DNA of 64,000 bases from Desmodesmus armatus. Taxonomy: Eukaryota > Chlorophyta > Chlorophyceae > Sphaeropleales > Scenedesmaceae. Positions 21,778 through 32,190 of this stretch are shown here, piece after piece. Position 1 is the stretch's first letter, and each line of letters starts with the position of its first letter. The notes beneath the pieces were generated by a model, which did no database searches, was not told the DNA's origin, and saw nothing but the letters and a program-made list of their open reading frames with translations. The position numbers and the translations under genes were made by a program. Where the stretch lies: the NCBI GenBank assembly GCA_007449985.2, contig VIIQ02000743.1:310001-374000 (forward strand), given 5' to 3'.

Positions 21778-23755
21778 GCGCCCAAGGCCTGTCACTTGTC
21801 ATGGGGCCTGGGGGTTGAAGCAGCAGCTGTCAGCTGCCAGTGCCCCATGTTCCTTTTGCAGCGTCCCGTGCATGTGCTGTTTGTATCGCGGGTGTTTTTT
21901 TTATCGTGGGTGCCTGGTGTTCTTCTTTGCTGGCCGCCTCGGTGCGGTGCAGCAGCTATGTCAGTCAGCAGCCTGTCTCAGCGTCCGGTTGCTGAGTGTT
22001 AGTGATCATGATCAAGCCCCTTGACATGTTGAGTTTGGCGCCACGGGGCTGCAATTGCGATGATCTTGATTGACGTGGTCTGGTTGGGTTATGTGCCTTT
22101 CTGCACCTTGAATGATGATTGTGCACAGTTTTGGGAGGCTTTCTGTACAAGCCAGTCAGCGGGCGCGCGAGCCACACCAAAAGCATGTGCTGGCTGTGCG
22201 GCCGTTTCATTGTGTCTGTACCTAGCTTGCAGTGGCGTTGGCGTGGATACGGTGCAGTCTGCTGACTATTCTGCTGTCTGCTGGAAGAGGCTGCTGTGTC
22301 AGCTTGTACTGCAGCACGTGCATTCCTGAGGCTGAAGCAGGCCGTTGCAGAGAAGCACACTTAAGACTTCAGCGCAGGCCAAGGGTGCTTGAGCCTGCCA
22401 TGGTCAGATCAAGCTACACCAGCTGCTGAACCTACCAACAGTTGCTGTCGCGGGGTGGCCCCTTGGGTGTTGGTCGTGTGCGCTGGCAACAACCACTGGT
22501 GTACACTGTACAGATGGCATCTTTACGTAATGGACCAGGCGTGGGTGAGGATGTGCATCAAGTTTACAGTGCTTCTACGCAAACCTCAACAACAATAATG
22601 AATGACATTCAAGGACATGACACAAGCAGCAACAGCAGACGGTGCACGTGCTGCTGCACAAAAGCTGCCAATGCCCCAGCGCAGACAAGCAGCCAGGGCA
22701 TGGTCATGTGTGCCCATCAACACAGCTGCTGTCAACTGCTAGTACAGCAGTGACTGCATTTGTACATGTGCGCAAACGCATGCCGGCAGTTCGCTTCTCA
22801 GCGGCCGGAAAGCACGCAGCACAGCATACGTCGGTGGCACAAATATCCACTGCATGTCATCTTCAGCCTGCATCATCCTCGTGATACGGGGCCACTTCAT
22901 ATGAACACCCACCCCGTGCCCCCAAGTTCCAAAACTCTCCAGCGGGGCTAAAGCTGAGCTTTAGCACGCCATGACAATCATATGCATATGCAAAAAGCAT
23001 GTGGCAACATACCACTCCCAATGCTGGCCCTGTACGCAACGTCAGGGTCCATGGAGCAGTGCCAGTGGCCAAGGCGAGCAGTGCCAATGTCTGCAAACAG
23101 GCCGCAATTGTACACTGCCAAGTTGGCGGGCCACCAGCATGTTTGGTTACATCGCGCAGGCAGCACAGCTGGAACTTTCAGTTGTGGAACTGGCTGCCTG
23201 TGGCTGCCTTTGCAAGCATGCATGGTCACAACACACCGCACGCCTAAGAACAATGGTAACATTCCCCAGTGAGCCTGCCAAAATGGCGGCACTTCAACTG
23301 ACAGACAGGCTAGCAGTCACACTTGCAGGCCGCACCCACAACACTGGTCACAATTTACTGGCACGGCCAGTTTGGACTTCTACAAGAAGCGTAGCACGCT
23401 GGATAATGTTGGATCCTGGTTTCCTGACACCTTGACAACACGTCCTCTCAACCCCCAGCCACATTCGTCGCGCCCTGCACTCCTCTCAACCCCCACTAGC
23501 AAAGCAATGCACGAAGCACCGACATTTGCACACCAGTGGCCACAGGTGGCCACTGCAGTGTGCTGCACAGCATGACACCAAAGTGGTGCTATATGGCTGC
23601 ATATGGTAAAGGCACCAAAAAGGATTCAAGCAGAATACGAAAGCATGGTGACATATCATGGCGCTACACAAACACAACCCAAGCAGCAGCTGGTGCCGCC
23701 CCTTAATGCTTCATAAGCTCCAGCCACTCTAGCGCCTCATCCCTCACATCTGCTG
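21778..23755. other. Intergenic region between convergent katanin and AP2 genes
   Basis: Both flanking genes end here, so their 3' UTRs must lie in this region. No exon with recognisable motifs or good codon composition was found in either strand. Confidence 0.45.
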
Positions 23756-25655
23756 TCACGGCTGGCAGCACAGCAGCAGGCCCAGGGCCTTGCAGTCCAC
23801 TTGCTGCCGCCGCTGCTGCTGCTGCTGGTGGGGTTGGTGCTGCCTGAACGGTAACAGCCCCGCTGCTGCTGCTGCTGCTGTTGACTGGGTACCTACTGCA
23901 GCAGCTGCAGCCTCTGCGCTGCCATTCGCTGATGCTGCAGCGGCGGCTGCGGCTGCGGCTGCTGCTGCCGCATCGTGTGTGTCTGCCTTCAGACGCTTGT
24001 AGGGGCTTCTAGAGCCACCGGCTGCTGCTGCTGTCGCAGGCCTCTTAGTAGTGCTACTGCCTGGGGCTACTGCACAGATCCCTGATGGGGCCAGCGCAGC
24101 TGCTCCTGCTGCTATTGCTGCCGCAGCTGTCGCCTGCTGCGATTCCAGGAGTGATCCATCCGCAGCGATGCCTGCTACTGGGCCGGGGTTGGCACCACCA
24201 GCAGCAGTGACTGCGCCAACAGCAGGGGCAGTAACCCCACCCGCAGTCTCCACAGCAGCTGCTGTAGCAGTAGCTGCAGCCTCTGCAGAGCGCTCTGCAC
24301 TGGCACACTCGACAGGCCCTGCAGCAGCCCCGTTGTGTGTGGGGTGTGTTGCTTCACTGCTGAGGCCTCCCAGAGAGGGCAGGAAAGTAGGTGAGCCGCT
24401 GCTGCCAGCCAGCAAAGCATCCAACTGATCCAACCCTGGCAAAGAGTGCTGCGTGTACAGCATACTGTGGCACTCCATCAACAAGTCTGACAGAAGGTCT
24501 ACACTGATACTAGAGCTACGGCGTTGAAGGGGCTCGGCTTCAGCGCCGTAGACAAGAGACCTAGAGCTGCGTCGCTGAATGGGCTCAATGCCGCCACCGG
24601 CCCTTACACCGCAGACGGCCCGAGCGAGCTCTGCTGAGAGACCGGAGTTGCCGCGCCGCACCGGCTCAGCCGCCGCTGCGGCGGCTGCGGCGGCTGCGGC
24701 GGCACCGGTGTTGGCAGGTGTGAGGTCAGTTGCTGCGGCGGCTGCGGCGGCTGCGGCGGCTGCGGCGGCGGCTTGTGTCTCTTGGCCAGCCTCCCAAGCA
24801 GCTAGTAGGGCGGCTTGCCCACCCAGAGAGAGCTGCCTCCAGGGAGTTGCAGCAGCAGCAGCAGCAGCGGCGGCGCCGGCACCAGCAGCACCGCCAGCGG
24901 CAGCAATGACGGTGCTGTTGCGTGCAGCAGGGCGCTGGGGCAGTGGGGTGGCGTGCCATTGCGTGAATGGGGAAGCCCCAAAGCCCTGCGGGTCCTGCCA
25001 AGGATCTGGACCTGCTGCTGCTGCTGCTGCTGCATTGAGGACAGCAGCTTGTGTAGGGTGTGCTGACGGCTGAGAGACGCAAACTGCTGCTGCTGCTGCT
25101 GCTGCTGCAGCTGCTGCTGCTGCTGCTGCTGGGCGTGTAGGCTGTGCTGGCCGCTGGGTAAGGCTTGGGCTCCAAGTGGGTTGAACCTGTGCTGCTGCTG
25201 GGGAAGGTGAGTTGTTGCGCCAGGTGTAGTGGTGGTTGGGACCTGGCCCACAGCTCCTTGCATGAGGCTGTTTGCACCCGGTCCTGCTGCAGCAGCAGCC
25301 ATCAGCACTGCGGCTCCAGCCGGCGGCGCTGCTGCTGCTGCTGCTGCCGCTGCTGCCCACGTGCCAGGGTGGCGGCTGGTGGCAGCAGTGGCGGCTGTGC
25401 TGAAGCCATGCTGCATTGCTGTTGCTGCTGCTGCTGCTGGTGCAGAGGATGGGGTCATGGCAACCCTGAGCCTGTTGGCTCCCTGCATGTCCATGTCCAT
25501 GTCCATGTCCATGTTCATGTTCATGTTCAAGGCAGGGTAGGTCAAGCCTTGCATGGATGTACCATCGACGGTTCGTCGACTGTAAACGTCTGCCTCTTGG
25601 TAAGCTGTACTGCCTGACATCGGCAGCCAGTACGTGCCTGCACCACCCTCATCAA

Positions 25656-25692
<37 letters not shown>

Positions 25693-26135
25693 CTTGTTCA
25701 TCAGGTTGCTGCTTGACTTGGTGAGCACCTGGTGACTGGGGTGACTGGTGCTGGCTGTAACACCATGGCTTGCTGCTGCTGCTGCTGCCAACCTGCCACG
25801 GCCGGCCTGCAGCGCGGCCGCAGACACGGGCATTGCTGCCGCAGCCGCCGCTGCTGCCGCTGCTGCTGCTGAAGAGGTATGGTGGTAGCCGCCGCCGCCA
25901 CCAGCAGCAGCAGCAGCAGCAGCAGCGTGGTGGGTGTTGCTTGGAGGGACTGGGTGGCCAATGCCACTGTCGTCTACACTGATGCGGGGGTGGATATGTC
26001 TCTGACCGGCAGCAGCAGCAGCAGCAGGAGTACCATCAGCCATGCCAGGCTGCAGGGTGTACTGCGGCTGCTGCTGCTGCTGCTGCTGCCGCCATGCCTG
26101 GTACTCCTGCCAGGAACCAACCTCTGTGAGTGCAA

Positions 26136-26167
<32 letters not shown>

Positions 26168-26441
26168 GGGCGGGTGTAGAGCCCAGGGGTGGGCGGGCAT
26201 CAAAAGAGGCACCAGCTGCTGCTGCTGCTGCTGCTGCAGGGTGGTTATCGGCTCCATGTAGGAAGGCCTGCTGTGTTGCGTGGTGTGTGTGGCTGCTGTT
26301 GGGAGATGAGGGCCGGCCTAGGGGTCTGTTGAGGCTGCCGTTGTGGTACTGCTGCTGCTGCTGCTGCTGCTGCTGGTGGCTGGCCTGAAAAGCTGCAGAA
26401 GCGTTGTTGTTCAGCCAGGGTGTGGACGCCCCTCCTGCTGG

Positions 26442-26473
<32 letters not shown>

Positions 26474-26635
26474 AGTGGCCATGAGGCTGCCAGCTGGCGC
26501 TCCAACGTGCAGCAGCAGCAGCAGTAGGGGCTTCAGTGGGTGGCAGGCTATAGCCATAGCTAGGATGGGGTGTCTGGGTGGTGGGGTACTGCATTGCTTG
26601 GCTGTAGGAGGGGCCAACCTGCATGCGCCCCTGAC

Positions 26636-26673
<38 letters not shown>

Positions 26674-29600
26674 GTAGCCCATTGGTTGCCAGGTGCTGCT
26701 GCTGCTGCTGTTGGGGTGCTGGGGGCCAGTGTGGATCTGCTCCCGGAGGGAACTGTTGCAAGTAGCTGGTGGGACCCATGGTGTGGGAGTCAAACCCTGT
26801 AGGAGTATGGGTGGTGGTAAGAGGATGCTGCTGCATACGCTGCTGCTGCTGGTGCTGCTGGCGGCGGCGGTGACTGCATGTGCCTCTCGACTGTAGAGTT
26901 GTGTGCGCCCCTTCCTACTGCTGCTGCTGCTGCTGCATCGGTCTCAATGTGATAGGGCAGGTGAGCAGCTGCCATTCGGGACTGCTGCTGCTGGCTGCTG
27001 CTGCTGCTGAGGCGTGCATTTCCCGCCAAATCTCCAGGCGGGAGATTCATCACTTGCCCCTGAAGGGGCCACAAATGCACCTCACCCAGCTGCTGCTGCT
27101 GCTGCTGCTGCTGCTGCAGCAAGACCTGCTGCTGGTACACTTGCACCCAGTCAATGTCACCCCCGTAACCGCCGTCAACAGACCCTACTGCTGCTGCTGC
27201 TGCATGGCCGGGGAGGTCGTTAGTCATGGCTGGAGTGGGAGGCAGTGTGAGAGTGAGAGAGGCTGAGGGGCCGTGCTGAGTGTCGTGGCTGCTGTGGGTG
27301 TTAGTGCCTGTGACTGCTGCGCAGCCTCCTGTGATTGAATGTGTCTCGTGACCGGAGGAGACCACTGATTGTAGGTGGATCACCCTGGCACCAAAGGCCT
27401 CAAGGGCTGCAGCCTCAGCCTGTGGGTGGGTGTGTATGTCGGGGGGGGGGGGGGAGACAGGGTGGTGGTAGTTGTGGTGGTGGTGGTGTGTTGAACACTT
27501 GGACTGATAAGGATTTATAGGCCAAAGAGCGTCATACATCTGATGCAATTGAATTGTGTGTGGGGTGGCTATGGGGGAGGGATAAAGATAAAGATAAAGA
27601 TACAGAGACACCCCCCTGGTCTCTTAACGCCATAGGACTTCGTCCCATTGGCCTCGCGTCCGTTGAGGACGGCTCTTCATACCAACACGCCTGGGGGTCT
27701 AGGGCAATGGCACTCGTGGCCACATCTCACTCCCCAGGGGCACACCTGGGGGCCGTGTAAACCCACCGAAATTCGGGCTGGAGATGTTGTTCGACATGGG
27801 AGCTTGGATGCTGTAAGGTATCACCCTTGACCCACTGGGAGAGTCCCCTCAGTCCCGACCTGAGGGAACCTTGAATCCCTAGGGTAGCACACCCAATAGC
27901 GGGCTCCATGCCTTTTCCGGCTGTATTCTGCACCCATTCCTTCCTTTGCCTCTGTGGCAGTAATCAGCATCAGGGGATCCCTCTCCCTTCACTGCACTTG
28001 CCCGGGTCAGCAGCCTGGCTCGGGGTATTATCACCCCCCTAAGGGGCCGGTGGGTGGGCCGGGATGTGGGGTGAGGGCCGTGCTGAGTGTCGTGGCTGCT
28101 GTGTGTGCCAGTGTGTGCGGCGGAGGAGTGTGTCTCATGACCGGATGAGACCACCGACTGCAGGTGGATGACCCTGGCGCCAAAGGCCTCAAGAGCAGCA
28201 GCTTCAGCCTGTGGGGGTGAGAACAAAATACATTAGAGGGAGTTAGTTGAAGGGGAGGTGGAGGGACATGGGCGAGGATGTGTGAGGCAGGTTGGGGTGG
28301 GGTGAGGCATGGGGTGATGAGATCTCTCGAGAGAGGCTGAGGGGCCGTGCTGGGTGTCGTGTCTGCTGTTGGTGTTAGTGCCTGTGACTACTGCGGAGGA
28401 GTGTGTGTCGTGACCGGATGAGACCACCGACTGCAGGTGGATGACCCTGGCTCCAAAGGCCTCAAGAGCAGCAGCCTCAGCCTGTGTGTTGACACGTGAA
28501 TTGCAACCAGCAGGTACATGTCATGATTGCCATGTGTGTGTGTGGGGGGGGGGGGGGTGAGAGTGACAGGGTGGTGGTGGTGGTGAGGGGGGGGGGTGCT
28601 GAGTGTCGTGGCTGCTGTGGGTGTTAGTGCCTGTGACTGCAGCAGAGGAGTGTGTCTCGTGACCAGATGAGACCACTGATTGTAGGTGGATGACCCTGGC
28701 TCCAAAGGCCTCAAGAGCAGCAGCCTCAGCCTGTGTGTTGACACGTGAGTTGCAACCAGCAGGTACATGTCATGATTGCCATGTGTGTGTGTGGGGGGGG
28801 GGGTGAGAGTGACAGGGTGGTGGTGGTGGTGAGGGGGGGGGGGTGCTGAGTGTCGTGGCTGCTGTGGGTGTTAGTGCCTGTGACTGCAGCAGAGGAGTGT
28901 GTCTCGTGACCAGATGAGACCACTGATTGTAGGTGGATGACCCTGGCTCCAAACGCCTCAAGGGCAGCAGCCTCAGCCTGTTGAGGGGTGGGGGTGCAGG
29001 TGGGGCGGCAGCGGTGGGGCAGAATGAGGTGGTGACGTTGCAACCCCAATCGGGGTAATACCAGTTGAAGAAAGGGTGATGGGGGTCTCTGTGACCTCCG
29101 AGGCATCAAAAGCCTGCCAGCAACATCCTCGGCTTGGAGGTAGAGTCGGTGAGTGCCAACAGCACAACGCAGACAGCAAGTCGACCCTTGTACCAGACCG
29201 GGTGAATTGGTGTGGTGTGAGAGGTGAGGAGGGGGCCGCTTGACTGGAGGTCACCACAGACTGTAGGTGGATGAATCTTCTCTCAAAGAAGTCTCCCAGT
29301 GGGGCTGCAGCCCAGCTGTGGATACAGTCTGTCAGCCTGCCACAGTGTGGATAACAATCGGGAGGGGCCAGCAACACAAGTCGGAAGCAAAGTAGCTTTG
29401 ATAGTGACTTTGTTGTGGTGAGGTGGCGGCAGATGGGGGCCGCTCGCATCGGATGGAGCACCCCGCAGCCGTTTGGGAGAGGTCATGTGGGGAAGGTGGA
29501 GGGGCTCCTCTTGAATTATTGAGATGTTGGCCCCTGATGCTTCCGATATGTTCGTCAGTGCATTCTCAGATGAGTTCTACGATGTCTATTCAGATGCGTT

Positions 29601-31791
29601 CTATGATGCCGATACCCATGAGCCTCGTTGGCTCCCTACGGGTGTTCAGGCTCAGCCTGAACCATGTAACAGTAACAGTAACAGTAACAGAATTATTGAG
29701 ATGCAGGCAGGTTAGTTGAGGTGGATTGAGGTGGGCTGAGGTGACGTGTAGCCGTACGGTGAGGTGGGGTGAGGAGGGGGTCTCGTGACTGTGGGATGCC
29801 ACAGGCAGTTGGTAGATGACCCTGGCTCCATGTGCCGGCATTTCAGCCGAGGCGCCTTCAGGGCTGCGATTTCACTCAGGTTGGCAGCCTGTGTGTTTTT
29901 GGCAGGGGAGGGGGGGAGGCCCCCATGGTGGTGGGTGTGGGGGGTGGTGGGGTGGTTTGGGTGCGGTTTGGGCGGAGTGAGGTGAGATGCCTTGGTGGGT
30001 AATCTGGTGGTGTGAGTTGTAGCATGGGGTGGGGCATGGGCATGGGTCGGGGTGGGGTGACTGTCACTGGCACTCGGGACGGGGGCCAGCCCCGCAAGGC
30101 GATGCTTTAGTGACTGGGCGCCGTTACTGGCAGCAATAAGACTGCAGACCAAATCACGCCACAGGAGTGAGTTGGTGGCTGTGCAGTGAGATGCTGTTGT
30201 GGCAGCAATCGGGCAAAGCAACCGGGAGTCCCTGCTGCACCTCTTAGCAAAAAAGCTCACCTCCACATCTGCGCTCTTCCTCAGGGCCAAGATCATCTGC
30301 CATGACGGTCAGTTGCGGTGCCATTGCCGTGACGTCACAGCATCATACAAGGCGTCGAATCAGTTTGCACCAGCGGCAAAAGGCCCAGGCCAGGGACACC
30401 AGCAGCAACACAAGCAGCAGTAGCAGCAACGCATGTTTGAAGCCTTCAAGTTGCGCAGGTGTCAGTCTGCACCTGTCTGCACTCACTGGTCAGTGGGCCA
30501 AGCATGATGTTAGCCAGCAGTCACAGGGCTCGGCTAGCGAGTAAGGCATCTGCTTTGCTGTAGCAACGTTCATGGTGAACTGTGATGGTGGCAGCATGAC
30601 AGCGTGGAAGGTTTGCCTGCACGTAGCCGCTCTCTGAGTGCTGCGCTGACGCTGCCAGTGCACTCTGTGTGTCTACTGTACACTGCAGTGCAGGACAATA
30701 GGCTAAGATCCAAGAGCCGGGTGGGCGTCAATGGGTGTACCTGTTGGCGTGGCATCTTGCCCAGTTCCTGTGATGCAAGCAGCAGATGACACAACAATAT
30801 TTCCCCTTACGACATTCACTCTGCAAGCATATGTGAGTCGGAAGTGGCATTGAACAGCCTGAGACGTTTTCCCCACTTGGCCGTGCGTCTCACAGGGCCA
30901 GTGCATGCCTTGAAGGCCCAGACCCGTCTGAGTTGACTTCAAGAGATTGCGCAAAGTCTATGAGTGAGGTGCACTGCTATGTCACTGTCAACAAGGAGCC
31001 CCTGTCTCCGTTTGTGCTGCACCACTCTCCCCCCCCCCCTGGCACAAACCGCAGAGGGTGTGTACTGATACCATCCACTGGATGGTGTTGCCGCAACTGA
31101 GTTGCACCTACCTCCAGCAGTGGGTCTTCATCGTAATCCTCCAAGGGGAAGTTGAGTGCTGCCCGCCGACCCCTTAGCAGCAGCGCTGCTCTGTCGTAGC
31201 GCGCGCAGCATGCAGTGCACTCGGGAAGCTCCCCAGGTGCAGCTGCTTACCCTTGCACCCCTACTGCCGCTGACTGTGGGGCCTCGCGTGCTGCTGCTGC
31301 TGTCCCATATGTGAGCCTGTGGTTCAGTCAGCAGGGTGAAGGTTTTCTTAGAATTTCCCTCATGCATTGAATCGGTTTGATGTATAAGCCTGCTGGGGCC
31401 AGTATTATCACAGTTAGCTAGCCTCAGGGAGAATGCAATGCAGATCTTGTGGCCTCCAGAATCTTACCTCCCATCTGCCAGTGCGTTTGTACTGGCTGAC
31501 CCCTATGAAGGGACTGTGTTTGCTCTTGGGCCTGAGCGCCCCTTGGTCTTAGTAGTAGCAGTACCCTGGGAGCTACAGGGACCTGACATGGCTGATGCAG
31601 AGGGAGTGCTGGCACCATCTTGAGATACAGCAGGGTGCTGCTGCTGCTGCTGCGATTCTGCAGGGAGTGGGGTGCTGATTGTGCAGCGGAGCAGTACTGG
31701 GTCCTTGTGTTTCTAGCTCGTGCTTGACGCCGTTGGGTGCGTCGGCAGCCGTATTTGCGACATTTTCTGCGTCTTCTATTGCTGTTTGCAT
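23756..31791 (-). CDS. AP2/ERF-domain transcription factor with giant Q/A/S-rich tail
   Basis: The domain is split over two exons. The first ends at 31468 (SPFIGVSQYKRTGRWE, then a GTAAGA donor). The second is 31316-31112 and reads AHIWDSSSS, LHLGSFPSALHAARA, YDRAALLLRGRRAALNFP, LEDYDEDPLLE: the AP2 YRGV...RWEAHIWD...LGSF...AARAYDRAAL signature. A 12-codon exon (30296-30261, MILALRKSADVE) follows, then one of a seven-copy exon array (nearest copy from 27419, AEAAALEAFGARVIHLQ). That copy runs open into a tail of more than 1,000 residues with poly-Gln, poly-Ala, a Met-Asp hexamer repeat and phospho-like RRSSS clusters (EPIQRRSSRS, EPLQRRSSSIS), ending at 23756. The N-terminus may be MQTAIEDAENVANTAADAP (31791). 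The natural-looking frame changes several times, twice inside the AP2 exon, mostly as if one base were missing. Exon structure of the tail is therefore tentative. AP2 proteins bind DNA; the target is unknown. Confidence 0.8.
25486..25530. repeat. Hexamer repeat coding Met-Asp/Met-Asn pairs
   Basis: CATGTC then CATGTT hexamers (plus strand) repeat seven to eight times and encode an alternating Asn-Met/Asp-Met run in the tail of the AP2 protein. Reading through it supports the minus-strand frame used at 24802-26043. Confidence 0.8.
27419..29888 (-). repeat. Seven-copy exon array inside the AP2 gene
   Basis: Minus-strand acceptors ending CAG start similar exon-like segments at 29888, 29315, 28977, 28730, 28481, 28208 and 27419. 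The last five encode near-identical AEAAALEAFGARVIHLQ followed by SVVSSGHET; the two most upstream are diverged (RFIHLQSVVTSS; GARVIYQLPVASHSHE). Copies at 28977, 28730 and 28481 are spaced 247-249 bp and their intervening sequence is almost identical. Only the 27419 copy opens into the long tail. Confidence 0.85.
27560..28060. mobile_element. Possible inserted element in the exon array
   Basis: This 0.5-kb stretch interrupts the otherwise regular array between the copies at 27419 and 28208. Its base composition differs from its surroundings, it has short inverted GGGAGTCCC-like motifs, and one edge carries a GATAAA tandem repeat (27584-27602), as SINE/LINE tails often do. No ORF or terminal repeats were identified. 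Confidence 0.25.
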
Positions 31792-32190
31792 GTCTGAAGT
31801 GGCAGGAGGACGTCAGGCGCGCTACATCTGGGACAAACCGACAAGTGCTGGCGCCGGCCAAACCACCTGTATGCAGGCTTTCCAAGATGTATGAGTTTGT
31901 CTGTAGTCAGTGTCTCCCTGGGCGGTGACGTGTTCCATGGTTTCTTCTTTTCGGTCTCCGCATCCAAGAGTTTTCGAACTCTGCGTGACGCCGGGAAATC
32001 AAACCGCATACACATCACCAACACGTCGACTCTCATTACAAACATTCACAGTTTGCCGATATGAAACGTAATGTACATCGCGACAACGAACCGCTGCGGC
32101 GCTCGGACGATCCACACCTGGTCAACGGCTGTAGCACAACCGCTGCACAAACTCCTGCAACTCAACCCTTCAACCTTCAACACCAGTGAA
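31792..32190. other. HBDH 3' flank and AP2-gene promoter
   Basis: A minus-strand TGTAA motif at 32040-32036, about 150 nt after the HBDH stop, is a good candidate poly(A) signal. The rest would hold the 5' flank of the AP2 gene. Confidence 0.45.

Noticed and set aside
24579..25073. Plus-strand poly-Ala and poly-Leu ORFs across 23.8-27.3 kb
   Set aside because: Antisense of the minus-strand CAG tracts; the natural residues (RRSSS clusters, Trp/Tyr-containing segments) are on the minus strand.
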